Shown here piece by piece: positions 44,016 through 55,697 of a DNA stretch of 64,000 nucleotides; positions within the stretch are counted from its first letter, which is position 1; the number at the start of each line of letters is the position of its first letter. The stretch comes from Salvator merianae (Eukaryota; Chordata; Lepidosauria; Squamata; Teiidae). The translations under genes and the position numbers were made by a program. The DNA lies in NCBI GenBank assembly GCA_003586115.2, contig QVOM02000112.1, positions 102,747,174 to 102,811,173 of the forward strand, read 5' to 3'. The notes beneath the pieces were generated by a model that ran no database searches, was not told the origin of the DNA, and worked only from the letters and a program-made list of their open reading frames with translations.

Positions 44016-44521
44016 TAATAAAACACCTGGAACATAAAAATTAAGGATACTTCAAAGGGGGAGCCCAGGGGTGAATGGCAGAGCAAACAACTGGTTTTAG
44101 CTGTGTTCTGAAAATGCACAAACAAGGCCTTGTTTACTTTACATTAGATGGAAGTTCTGCTTTTTCACATTAAGGGCACTACAGAGAAAGTCTGATTCTG
44201 TTTTTGTACTACATATCACAGAAGCCCAATTGTCACATTTATTCTTGTCACATTACTGACTTACAACTTGCATTCATAGGGACTGGTGATGAATTTTAGT
44301 TCAGTGCCAATAGATAGGCACTGGCTGAAGAGAAATTGGCCACAGAAATACACTTCCTTCCAGACATCATGACATCGGAAGACAGAAGGAAACTAAGGAT
44401 ACATGAATTAAACTAGTAGAATCTGAACAAAGTTAACCTCTAATCCCATGGCCTTAAAGTAAAATATTGAGAAGGCTTTGCCTTTCTCTGAAAAAGAAAA
44501 AAAAGCTGTACATAGTCCATG
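44016..44521. other. Unannotated intron-like sequence
   Basis: No recognised feature. Confidence 0.4.
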
Positions 44522-44770
44522 AATTATTTATTTATTAATTATTTGCATTTTTATCTTGTCCTATACTCAAAGGTCTCAGGGTGGGTTACAACATTAAAAA
44601 CCAATAATAAAATGAACATACTACAACAATAATGGTGTCTGAAAATGTAGAGGAAAAGCTGTTTCCTTATTTAGCCAAAGGCCAGGGCAAAGAGATGTGT
44701 CTTCACTGCTTTCTTAAGCATATAAAGTGAAGGTGCATGACACACCTATTCCATAGTCTGGGAGCCATTA
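44522..44770 (-). mobile_element. L2/CR1-like LINE 3' end
   Basis: TTATTTATTAATTATTTGCA, GGTCTCAGGGTGGGTTACAA, CTGTTTCCTTATTTAGCC and CCATAGTCTGGGAGCC repeat the block order of 3108-3400. Confidence 0.75.
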
Positions 44771-44774
44771 CTAA

Positions 44775-45065
44775 GAAGAAGAAGAACTTGGTTTTTATAC
44801 CCTGCTTTTCTCGGTCGAAGATGACTCAAAGCAGCTTAAAAGGTTATTTTTCGCCGAAGGCTTACATCTGTCTATCTTCCGCATCACACAGTGTGATGCT
44901 CCTTATTTATCTACTTGCAAATACTTGCTTTCGAACAGCTAGGTTGGCTGGAGCTAGAGGCCAGTAGAGGGCACTCATCCCCTCTACACGGCAGACAGGG
45001 GCCTTGAACTCCGATCCTCCTATTGAAAGATCAGTGCCTTAGCCTTCTGCGTCACCGTGCCTCAT
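44775..45065. repeat. Squamate interspersed repeat (LINE/SINE end type)
   Basis: AAGAAGAACTTGGTTTTTAT, ACCCTGCTTTTCTCGG, AAGATGACTCAAAGCAGC at the left and GGCCTTGAACTCCGATCC, GCGTCACCGTGCCTC at the right follow a very common reptile repeat. The right end resembles the complement of a tRNA-like SINE head. The class is not certain. Confidence 0.55.
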
Positions 45066-45127
45066 ATCCCAGGTGCCCTATCCCAGGTGCCCACCCCTTT
45101 TGCTACTGACTTAGCTAATTGTCTAAG

Positions 45128-45262
45128 GCAATCATTCCTTTATATCTCCAGATGTTCCTGAACAACAACTCCCAACATTTTGCTGGGACTGGCATGGAGT
45201 GCTGGGAATGGAATGTTGGTAGCTGTCAGAAACATCTGGAGGACCACAGTTTGAGAGTCACT
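45128..45262. mobile_element. hAT-like MITE, CTCCAGATGTT family, copy A
   Basis: ATCTCCAGATGTTCCTGAAC and CAACAACTCCCAACATTTTG at the left pair with GAATGTTGGTAGCTGTCAG and AAACATCTGGAGGACCAC at the right. A diverged inverted-orientation copy is at 62689-62805. No clear target duplication. Confidence 0.6.
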
Positions 45263-48200
45263 GGTCTGAGGTGAGACAAAACTAGTAAGAAATATTCAGG
45301 ATGTGTCTTCAACTCTACACATAAACTGCAGAGGGTGGTCACTGTCATTAGGCAGAATGCTGCAGCTGCCTCAGGCGGAGATTCCAGGATGTGCTGAATA
45401 ATATAGTGCCACATGACCTGCCCAAACTCAACCAGCTTCCCTTGGGCATCGTGAATGATGGTGTCTCATCACCAGTGCTGAAGTGAGATTCATTGACCAG
45501 TCCAGTTTGTGCAGAGTGTGGAACGGAAACGAGAAGCCATTTGCCTCTTGTTTCAGACAGCAGTGAAATATCTTGGGCTGGTTCTTGGCTCAGAAGAAAA
45601 AGTCCTGCCCCTTCAGCACCAGAAAAAATATCTATCTGTGTGGATCATGGAATTGTGCTAGTGTAGGCAGCTAGGAGGAAGCTTTTTCTTTCGGTCTCCA
45701 GATTCCAACTGCAATGCTTCCCTTGTGTCATGGCTAGTTCCTCTGAGAGGGTATATGCCAGGCCTCCTTTCAGCTGAAGAACTTATCTGATACATCTGAG
45801 GATGTAAAAGTACAAAAGAATGCCAGTAGTAGTTTTGACAAAGAAAAAAAAAGGCCTCTGTAAGAAGATTTTCTTGTGTCAGCTCTGGGATTTCTAGGAG
45901 ACATTAATAAGAAATGCACTTTTTGCAGGCTATTATGCTAGAGTGGAACTTAAAATATCTTTCATATTTAAAATCAACTATACAATGCTGTCCACAGTTC
46001 TTCCAGTAACAAATGGCAGTCATGTCACCCCCAAAGAACGTTCCCTTCTTAAAAATATTTCATACTGGAGAAGTAATGTCCACATCCAGTGTTTACACTC
46101 CCCACATTTCCCTTCCTCCTCCCTTTGTGGAATTACTTATTTCTTACTCAGCAGTGGCAGCTTCTGGGAGAAAGAAACTGCAGTGACAACAGCTCTAAAC
46201 AAGCGCAAAAGCCAACAGGTGAGGAGATAGATTATTACCACTGGATTAGTTATTTTATCATGGAATCTGATGCAGTTTCCACATGGTGCGTTCATATAAA
46301 AATGAACTTTCCCGAGCTTCCACTGTGGAAGTTTTTAATTATTTCTCTGGATTATGCCACTGAAAGCACTAAACGAGAGGCCTGCAATTTCTGTAATATA
46401 TTTAGCCCAGCCAAGCTAAAAGCCAGTGTTGATTGGTGTAAGCATGGCACATGAGAAGTATTCAGGCTGCTGGCATGCATGAACCTGAGTGCATGATCAA
46501 ATCAGGCTGGACATTATTCTTAGTTATCTCATTGCCTCTCGGACCTATATGACTAGGGATGCTGGGTGATTAATTGGCTCTGTGTTTTGGAACAAATGTA
46601 TCTGATTCTTATTGGGTTATAGTTATGCAGTCCAGTTTGCAGTTTCCAAAAATGTAGGCAGCCTCTGAAAATTCCAAACGTTCATGAAGTGGCACAAGAA
46701 GAGAAACCATTAGGCCTTAAAGGTCTCTCCTCAGCCCCTGGCCACAGAATTCCTATAGAAATCCTTGATACTGAGCTGCCTGCAACACACAGCTGAAAAT
46801 GTCCTGTGAGGAATGTGACAATATGTGCCCCAAAGACTTATACAGGCACATATGTACATTTTTTAGCTGCAAAAACATACTATATTGTAGGATTTGCTGA
46901 AACTAGGTTAGCTTTCTAAACTATGGTTTGAATTTGGCTTCTTCAGAAGCAAAACATAGTTACACGTAGTTACGATTAACCACAGTTTGTCCGATTTGAA
47001 TGAAACAACACACTGTGATTAATTGGCAAGAGACGAGAAAACTTCCAAACCTCTGTTCATTCCTGTGGCTGAGGAAAAGAGGGGTGAGGGCAAGTTGAAA
47101 GTTCATCTGACTTGCGCCTGGTTTAAACCAAATGATCTGAAGTTTATAATTGTATGTGAACCCAGCCACTGACTCTGGAATAAAAAAAACCCTGCAAAGT
47201 TTTTGCAACAATGGGAATTACACAGATATGCAGAGGGGAAGATACACAAAGGGAAAGAATGAAGCTAACCTGAAAGAATTCAATAGCCCTTTATCACAGT
47301 TAAGCTACAGCTTAAATGGAATCTGCAAATGAGTCAGTTTGTGCTTCACAAAACTGTCAAGAAGGAAAAATAGTTTTATCAGCAAGCTTCAAATCTCAAG
47401 AAGTTCACTGACCTTGTTTCAAGCAACATAACCAGATAAAAATCACTGGAACTCCCTCTCCAATTCAGCCAACTAATATATACAACTCACAAGGTAACCT
47501 GATAAGCCAAAAACGCAATTGTTGAGAAACGAGGTACAATATAGCCATCTCTCCAGCTAGATCATACCGATTCCTTAAGATTTTTTCTCTCCCTCACAGC
47601 CTGTGCTATCCATGCGCGCGCTCACACACATTTTACATAGCTGACCTCAGTGTTCAAACAGAGTCTCACAGGACATGGTGATTTGCTACAGCTCTCTAGT
47701 GAATTGCTGGTGCCAAATAGCACTTGTGACAAATTTATCTAAAAAGGGAGAGTGAGAAAACAGTCTAAGAACTGGAAGTTCAACCCAGCAGCATTCTAGA
47801 GCACTGATATTTATACTTGCCTTGAGATGCTTAGTTGTGGTAAACAACATCCTGTTAACAAGGGCTGATTTAAATACAACTTTGTGCAGCAGATATAAAA
47901 GAGGCCAACGGCCATCCATAGGGTCATTGTTCAGTGTTCTTTTAGTTTTAATGCTGTTTGCATTTTCTACTTCCTCCTCTTTTTGGATGTTCTACACGGC
48001 AAAGCACATTGGGCCACACCTTAACAAAGCCAAGTGATCCTATGGATCAGTGACTCTGGGCACCATGAAAAGTCAGCCAATGGCTACTTGCATAATTTAT
48101 GCTCATTGTATTTTTATTTCTACATGTGGTGTGGTTTTTTTTTTTTTGGCTCTGTCTCAAAATAACATGGCTGGGCATGATGGCTACTTTGCCTTGAGGA

Positions 48201-48674
48201 TCAAGGACCAGTTGTTGTTCTGTCTCAAGCAGTCAGATGCTTTCTGCCAAGCCAGTCTTAGCACTAGTTGGGGGTTTGGTGTACATCTCAAGCCCTCTAA
48301 CATTTTTCACATAAATACTTATACCTCCTGATATCTTTAATCTGACCTGTCTCCTCCATAGGAGAGAGGTGTATCTAAGCGCTGGCCTAAGCAGGGTCGG
48401 GTCTAGTTAGTACTTGGATCTAAGTGCTGGCTTGCAAGGGGTGCTAAGGGGAGGCACAGATAAGGAGGGGTGCCTTTTCTTGTGGCAAACTGGACTTGTA
48501 ACTACAACGGTTCTGCCTCCAGTTTGCTGCAGAGCAAGGCACCTCTGCTTACTACTGCCACCCTCCTCTCCATGGCTCTCTGTGTATGTATACGTGCCTG
48601 CTCTAGAAGAGGGAGGTGAAGCTAAAGGCACACAATTTCTTTTGTTCTTTTTTAAAGGAAAAGTTGGAAGATAT
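45263..48674. other. Unannotated, largely single-copy intron sequence
   Basis: Long stretch with few repeats: a T-run at 48134-48145 and CA/CG-rich text at 47612-47630. No credible exon. Confidence 0.4.
46230..46510. promoter_or_regulatory. Possible conserved non-coding element
   Basis: Repeat-free, with TTTTTAATTATTTC, GGATTAGTTATTTTATC and GCATGCATGAACC; the text lacks the mutational decay typical of old repeats. Only a weak impression. Confidence 0.22.
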
Positions 48675-48812
48675 GCCCCTTCCTGCACTGGGCTGTTTTC
48701 CAAATGATACCCTGGAATAGGGACCCGCAATCTGATGGGACCTGCCATAGTCTGCACTAGTAAGTGGACGGCAGGTGTCTACTCCAGGATATAACCCAGG
48801 TGCTGAAAGAAC
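48675..48812. mobile_element. Hairpin MITE, diverged
   Basis: GCCCCTTCCTGCACTGGGC, CCTGGAATAGGGACCCGC at the left pair with GGCAGGTGTCTACTCCAGG, ATATAACCCAGGTGC at the right. A worn copy of the 31784-31964 subfamily with part of the centre missing. Confidence 0.75.
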
Positions 48813-49785
48813 CGAAGATTAAGTTCTTAAATTATTGGATATAGTTCATAGGGAACAGTTTGCCTTGTGGGTAAACAATTCTGTGCTTTTGCCGCAGTTT
48901 GAGTCAAAATGTCGCTGCAGGGAAGAAATAGGCAAAAGAATCATATCCCAGTATCTCATCCTTGCTGTGAGAGGAGAATGTCAATTGTAGTACCTATACC
49001 ACAGCCACAACCATCTGAAGTAGGGGTACGCAAAATGTCATAGCGAACACTTTTTAAAGCTTATTACAGATCATGGGTTGCATCCAGATGGGGGGAATAT
49101 AGTGGCACTTTGGTGCTGTTATGGTGGGATTGCCACATGTATCTGTGGCAACCCTGCCATAGCTATACTATATCCCCCCTAAAATGCAACTTCAGGCAAA
49201 CTCAACTCTTGTGGGGGTGGGGGTGGTTCCTGAAATAGCACTATCTCTTACCTTTAGAACAGAGCCTCCATTGTGCATGTGGACTGGAAAATACAGCTGT
49301 GCGTGCATGGGAGTCACAATTGCACACTTCTAGGTATTTTGATACCTAGAGATGCACGTGTGTGGCCCAAAAATATGACTACCATGCGTGGTGGTCACGA
49401 TTGCACACTTCCTGGTTTTTTGTGCCAGTGAAATACGTGGAAGTGAGTGGCCCCCAAAAGTACACAGACAATGTGGACCCCTGTTCTGTCTAGACAACAG
49501 GCGATATATCGGAGGGCCTTTTCTCCAGAATATTGCTGTTGGTGCTATATTTGGCCAGCGTCTGGAGCCAGGCTTATTCATGCTAAACAAGTCACGAATC
49601 CAAATTTAGTCATAATGCTAAAGTGGACCATTTACTACAGAGAAAGGTAAGAAGTGAAGCAGACATAATTGCCTGTGTGCAAAGCATACAGCATGTGTTC
49701 AGCATGGCTTATTACAACAAGCTTTGTGATTTGTTGTAGCAATAAGTGAAAGTGGCTACAGTAACCAATCTTTGCAAAAGACCTG
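48813..49785. other. Mostly unannotated; possible foldback remnant
   Basis: 49078-49186 has GGTTGCATCCAGATGGGGGG at the left and ATATCCCCCC at the right around near-complementary text, possibly related to the 59.9-kb element by its TGCATCCAGA motif. Confidence 0.4.
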
Positions 49786-50285
49786 GGTCCTTTCCACACA
49801 GGATGTTTTTGCATGCCTGGAAAGGGTTTAGGAGCCTCCCTTCCACACTCCTGTGCAGAATTAGGGAGGTCCTGCCCCTCTTAGCACACTTCATCTGCAC
49901 AGGATGGAACACAGACTTGACTAGGGCACCCAAAATTGCACCCTAGGTCAGTTTACTGGTGGACTTCAATAATGAGGTCTGCTAATGGGTCTGGGGGCAG
50001 TATCCCGGACCATGGAGGTATGTCAAGGGCATGCCTCTGTAGGCTGTAATACAAAGGGGGACTCTTTTTGGCAGGAAATGCTCCAGGAAATGCCACCAAG
50101 AGTAGTGCCAGAAGTGGTGGCACTGCCGAAAAGAGCCCCCCTGGAAACTTTGAAGCCTCCAGTGACGGCTCCAAGGGCTAGCTCAGTCTTTAGAACTGGC
50201 TGCTGTGGCTGGGTCAACACAGGCCATCCGGCATGCAGAAGGCCCTCAGCCTGCACTAGGGCTAATCTGGCCAGTGTGAGTCAAA
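49786..50285. mobile_element. Degraded foldback element
   Basis: GGGTCCTTTCCACACAGG at the left, TGGCCAGTGTGAGTC at the right. The phrases AGGAGCCTCCCTTCCACAC and GCACAGGATGGAACACAG recur in other foldback copies. Confidence 0.55.
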
Positions 50286-51207
50286 CTACCTAGCCCAGGC
50301 TAGAGTGGTGCATGATTACCCATTAAAAGATGTTGCTATAGATTGTTGGCATTTCAGGACTGATTGTATATATTTGGAGTTGATGAAAACTGGCAAGTGG
50401 ACTGATTAGTTATATGGTGCTGATATCATTTTTCAAAAGACACTTCAGCCTCAGGACTTTGCAATAATTGTGACCCATCCTGAGACCCTTGAGTGAAGAC
50501 TGGAATAGAAATTTAAATAATTAATAGATAAATAAATTATTTAAAAATCCTCTTAGGAGCTACAATAGTTGCCTATTTTTATTAAGACTAGGTCTAAAAT
50601 AAATCACAAGAGAGCTTGCCTTAAAAAAAAAAAAAGGAACAAATTTTGTCTCTAAAACATGTTTTGTCTCTAATCTAGCTAAAAATGAAATACTACAATA
50701 GCGAGGTGAATGTGAGTGACTTCCGTAAGGACTTCATAAATAAATGGGCTGGAATTTAATTAAGGAAAAAGCCCTGAAATCTTGTCCGACACCTGCACCA
50801 ATTCCCCCCAGCCTTACAGTATTTGAAGTGTGAATCTCAGAGATGTCCTTCTGAATTCTCTGAAATGCCCTTGTAATTTAAACTGTGATTCTTTCCTCAG
50901 GGATAAACCTGAACTCCTCTATTCTTTCGGGGCCAGAAGAACAATTCAGCATGCACAATCTGTTCCTGGGCGGCAACTTTCACACAGAGAAAAGGAAATG
51001 CATGAAAGATGCTGGGAATTATTTTTGTATTTTGATTTCTTTCCTTCCCTTAACACAAAACTTTTAGTACAGGTCATGTAAAACATTCAAATATATCAAT
51101 GAAAAACAAAGGTAAAGCACCACGCTCTAACCACTAACTTGCAAGACAACAGGAGGGAGTTTTAAAAGACAAAGACCTTGGTGAAGAGCTATATCTTAAC
51201 CATCTGA
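50286..51207. other. Unannotated intron-like sequence
   Basis: 50450-50560 has a LINE-tail look (GTGACCCATCCTGAGACCC). No gene. Confidence 0.4.
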
Positions 51208-51214
51208 CAAAAAG

Positions 51215-52387
51215 GCCGTGTTCCGACACGGCATTTAATCAGTTTACAGACTGTCTTCAGTTCCCGCTGGCCCAAAATGATCTTGCCTTTCCATAGTTTT
51301 TCTGGACTAAATTGGCAAAATCAGGACTACTTTGCATTTGGATTAATGAGTTCTCAGGTGTTCCAGATCGCTAACCTGTTTTACTTTGCAATGTGAGAAT
51401 GCGAAAGGGGACTATTTGGGAGGGACTGTACTTTTTGGGGGGCGTGCAGAGGGAGGGATCCCCATTTCCTGTCATCCAATGACAGACTTTGTGGGTGGGC
51501 ACAAATCTCAGTAGTTCCTTCCGCCTCCATTATCCCCCCCTTCCTTCACTGCCAGGAGAAAAGAAAACTGTCCTTCATTTTACTTTGCTAAACTGCGGTC
51601 CTTTCTCTTCCTTTATCCCTCATTCAACACTGCCAGGAAGAAATTAAAGGCTTCCTCCACTTCCGTCTGCTGATCAAACCAGAAAACAGACTGTGCCTGT
51701 TTGGCGGTACAGTCTTCTTGTCCCAATGAAGAACCCACTCAGTATCAGTTTTGCCATTGGCAGTACACAGCTATATAGTCGGACACATGCTGCTGTGAAT
51801 GTCTTGGGGGGAGGTGAGACAGAGTCCATTTGCTGGCCATGAACTACACTATCACGATAATAGAGTCCCCCCAATTCCCCCTCATGTTTCCCCTCTTCAC
51901 AGACCTCTCCCTGCTTTTCCACTACTCTTAAATTGTGCAATTGCAATGGAGCAGAAATTGCCATCTGCCCTTTAAGAAGCTTTATTGTTCAGTACATGTG
52001 GTATTAAGGTTCTGCTTGTGTAGATACAGACTGGAGGGAGAGAAGGTGCAAATGGCGAATTACTAGTAATGCCGCCAAGTGAATCCATGTTCTGAGGCAG
52101 CATCGGGGACATACGGAGGGAGGAGCTTGACTTGCCTTCCCCTGTGAAGTCAAGATTTGAATGTTGGGACTGGAGACAATCACAGACTGCACAGGGAGGG
52201 AAATCTGGTGAGGGGTGGAGGCAGAAATGGTACGGTTTCCCCTTGCCAAGCACAGGAAACATCAGTGTGAGGACAAGCGAGTCTGAATTGAGTCTGTGTT
52301 AAAATGCAAATGTGGGAACGATAGGAAGACAAACTCAGTCCTCATACTCTTCCAATACTGATTAAATTTACGATGTCAGAACGCGCC
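51215..52387 (+). mobile_element. Non-autonomous DNA transposon, copy 3 (1.17 kb, complete)
   Basis: Starts GCCGTGTTCCGACACGGC and ends GATGTCAGAACGCGCC; the ends share GTTCYGACA in inverted order. Flanks are CAAAAAG on both sides (51208-51214 and 52388-52394), a perfect 7-bp target duplication. This sets the true limits of the element and shows that copy 1 extends over 7945-9437. No transposase or other long frame; no internal duplication. The 7-bp duplication suggests hAT or a related superfamily. Confidence 0.82.
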
Positions 52388-52394
52388 CAAAAAG

Positions 52395-54058
52395 TATAAT
52401 GTTGGTGCCTGGTAGACCTCAGAGTGGATGCTATTCTGCAACCTAGGTGCCACCACAGCTAAGCCTCTCTACATGCTGCCACCCGTCAAACATCAAAGAT
52501 GGATAGAAGTACAGGAAAGGACCCTTCTGCAGATCTTAATAATCATGCAGATTTGTATAAGATGGACTCTGAATTCCTTTTGCTGTGCTTCTCTGAAATT
52601 CTGAGGTATATCGAAGAAGCAGAATGAGGGTCATTAATGGAGGCGTACACAAAAAAAATCTTAGAAATCTGTAAGTTTTGGGGAGGAGGAGAATGAGAAG
52701 GAAATAGTAGCATTCCTAAATACTTGGAAGAATTTCTACCTTTGTTTTTTCCTGAATAATTCATAAATCCAACAGCTCAATAGCCACAATTCAAACCATG
52801 CATCCATGCCTCAATCAGACACCCCCTCCTCCTAGTGCACTAAGAGCCTCCCTTCCTTTTTTAAAATATATTTCTATTTATTTATTATACAAAATCAAAA
52901 CAAATTAAAATAATACATTGAAAATCCCCCAACTCCCTTAAAGACTTTCCCCTAACCTAATCTAACACATATAGAAGGTTACTAAAACCTGATTTCTTTT
53001 CTGGTCACTCCCCGTTTCCTTTACCAAATATTCCACTATCCCCTTCCATTTTCCTCTCTAATCTCTATCTACTGTTTGTCATTCTAACCTTAATCTATTA
53101 TTACTCTCATTGCATCTGCTAAGATACTTAAACATATATCTTGTTCCCAAATTGGTTCACTCATATAAGTAAGTTTCATTCAGTAAACGTTGACATCTCC
53201 CTCCTTCAAAAAATTTCCTCTAGATTTCTTGTTCCTTGCCCCTCCTGATTTCTCAGTTCTCTTCTTCTTGCCTGTTTTCCTCTTATAAACCAGGTACCCC
53301 CTACATAAGATACAATATCTTTGTTAAAACTTAATAAAAATATTTTTTAAACCCAAGCACCTCCCATCCATCTTCTCATGAAAAAAAGACCAGGGTGGGT
53401 GGAAAAAAAGAGAAAATACAGAAGATTGGAACAAATATGGATAAAGGAGCCAAAACAACTGGTGACTGGAACTTTGGCAGTGTGAGGTTCTCTCATTTCC
53501 CCTTCTGACAGGCCTAGTTACACCTGTTTTAATTCATCTTTGATCAACCTCAGGAGTGAAGAGAACACATCAGCGAAGTGACAAATCATTTTCCTTCCAT
53601 GTTATCTATTCCCAAAGTGGATTTTCTGAAAAATTTGTAAAATCCAGATGGAAAGAACCTTTTCCCTCAGCGCAGATTAGAGCTTTTGGTGTGTTGCTCA
53701 AATGTATTTTGAGAAGCTGGAAAACATAAGTCAGTAACCACAGCTAATGGCTAATGGAAAGGGATGGCCAATCTCACCATATTGCTGGGGGGTTGGAGGC
53801 GGAAATAGGCTGGGCTATTTGGAATGAATTGAAGTGTGTGCTGGAAAGAGATGGGAGAAAGGTGAACTTGAACTGGGCTTTATTCTGGGCTGTATCCTGG
53901 AATAGGGACCTGCCATCTGTATGCTAGTGCAGGCAGGCATAGATAATTCAAGAGTTTGAACATGCTAACAAAATCTGCACCCTAGAAATTTGGAAAGCAC
54001 CAAGTAGTTGGAACAAGTCTAAATAGGAAGTAACTACAATAGGATATTAAAAAATAAT
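52395..54058. other. Mostly unannotated; pyrimidine-rich block
   Basis: 52850-53360 is strikingly C/T-rich on the plus strand and A-rich at its left edge, possibly the 3' end of an old LINE in minus orientation, but I cannot name it. 53878-53940 is half of a hairpin MITE (GGGCTTTATTCTGGGCTG, CTGGAATAGGGACCTGCC). Confidence 0.4.
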
Positions 54059-54434
54059 GGCCTTTTCGCACTGACCAGCCTAGAAAGGTATAACAATACC
54101 ATTCTAGGCTGGTAAAGACCCGGTGGCATGGTGGCCATTCACACTGTGAATGCTGCAATAGCCCCTTACCAGGCCACCAGCACTTGCAGTGCAAATGGCC
54201 TGTCCAGGGCAGACCTGATTTTCATGGTAGTGGCTGCAGCAATGTCTGGTCGTTGTCATGGTGATCAGGATGTGGCGCGCAACAGCAGCTGCAGACGCAC
54301 CGCGCCACCCACTTGCAGTGTTCACACCCAGAAAAGTATTTTAGCTTGACTGGGGCCATGGCAGCGGTGGGGCCATGAGGAAGAACTGACCCAGTAAGAG
54401 TCTGCTCGCTCACTGGGTCAAGTACAAACAGGCC
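54059..54434. mobile_element. Foldback element, 376 bp
   Basis: Left end GGCCTTTTCGCACTGACC, right end GGTCAAGTACAAACAGGCC, inverted. An inner palindrome CCAGCCTAGAAAGG / CCATTCTAGGCTGG spans 54078-54116. The interior has GC-rich and CpG-containing text reminiscent of the 7.0-kb element. No clear duplication. Confidence 0.75.
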
Positions 54435-54972
54435 TTAAGTTAGTCTAGATGGACAGTGTCTTAATAATCAGGAAAGATAAACAGCCAGATGAATTGGAAG
54501 AGTTCAAAAAGAATTTATTTTATGTGTGTTAAAATCTGCAAGCCTACTTTGTTTAAACTGATCAAAAAGCAAGTTGTGCTCAGTGTTTAAATACCTGGTG
54601 AGTGGAGCTTTGTAGCTGATACAACTAGTTTCTTAGGGGATGAAATGGTGGGTTTGTTTGTCTCTTGATCTTTCTGTGCTTCTTTCTTTGAGCCTGTTGA
54701 AAACATTAAAAAAAACCCAGTGTTTATTTTGCAGTTCCATGTGGTTTAAGGTGAAACACAATTATTCTAAAGGGCTTTCTTGTTTTAATTTTATCAAACT
54801 GTTTTAAAATTTACCATCATAGAAACTTGCAACCATTATAATGAGTTACGTACACATGAAGTCATATTTTGCATTGAAAGCATACAAATTACATAGTTGA
54901 AAATGAGTTGCCTTGCTGTAAGAGATTAGAAATTCTCACTCGGCTTCCTTTCCTTCAGTCTCAGGAACCCAG

Positions 54973-55005
<33 letters not shown>

Positions 55006-55160
55006 TGTGGAAATATAAGGCTAGAAAACTAATTTCCAATAGCCTTCCTACAAGTATACTCTATCCTAGATTACTACAAAATATTATACAGGGGAACAGT
55101 GGTATTAGTTACTAAAGATTCAGAAATGTCAACTTCTTCAGAATAGTAGCCAAACGTTTA
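54435..55160. other. Unannotated, with CA repeat
   Basis: AT-rich intron-like sequence containing the microsatellite at 54975-55005. Confidence 0.4.
54975..55005. repeat. (AC)n microsatellite
   Basis: Uninterrupted AC run of about 15 units. Confidence 0.97.
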
Positions 55161-55168
55161 GCTGGAAT

Positions 55169-55689
55169 TAGGGATGTGCCAGACAGTATTTGAACAAACC
55201 AGTTTGTTGAGGACATCTCAGGTTTGAGCAGTTCAACCTTACTTAAATTTCCAGTTTAGCTCACTGCCATCAGACATGCTATTCTTCCAAATGCTGGTTG
55301 ATCTTGGCCAGTCCTTGCAGAGTGGAGGATCATAGACCCTCCCAGCAGTGCGGCAGGGGTGCACTTCTCCACTTTCTGGAAGGCTTTAAATCAGATTGGC
55401 CACATTTGAGGCCTTCCAAGAAGTGGTAATGCACACATCTGCATGACTGGCCTGTTAGGAGGATCCATGGTTCCCCATTCTGGAAGACCAAGGCACAGGT
55501 GAATCACACTGACTGGTCTTTGACTCAGCAAATGGGTGAGGTATGGGTGGGAGGCAGAAGGTGGGAGGCTATAAGCATGAGGGAGAAGAGGGAGGTAGTG
55601 GGCACAAGGAGGAATGATTCAGCAAGCCAACCCTGATTCAGATTGTTTTATGAGCCACATGAGATGAGTTCAGGTCTAAGCAAACCCTA
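55169..55689. mobile_element. hAT-type element, 521 bp, 8-bp duplication
   Basis: Left end TAGGGATGTGCCAGAC, right end GTCTAAGCAAACCCTA (inverted, diverged). GCTGGAAT occurs immediately outside both ends (55161-55168, 55690-55697), a perfect 8-bp duplication. No transposase frame. Confidence 0.78.
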
Positions 55690-55697
55690 GCTGGAAT

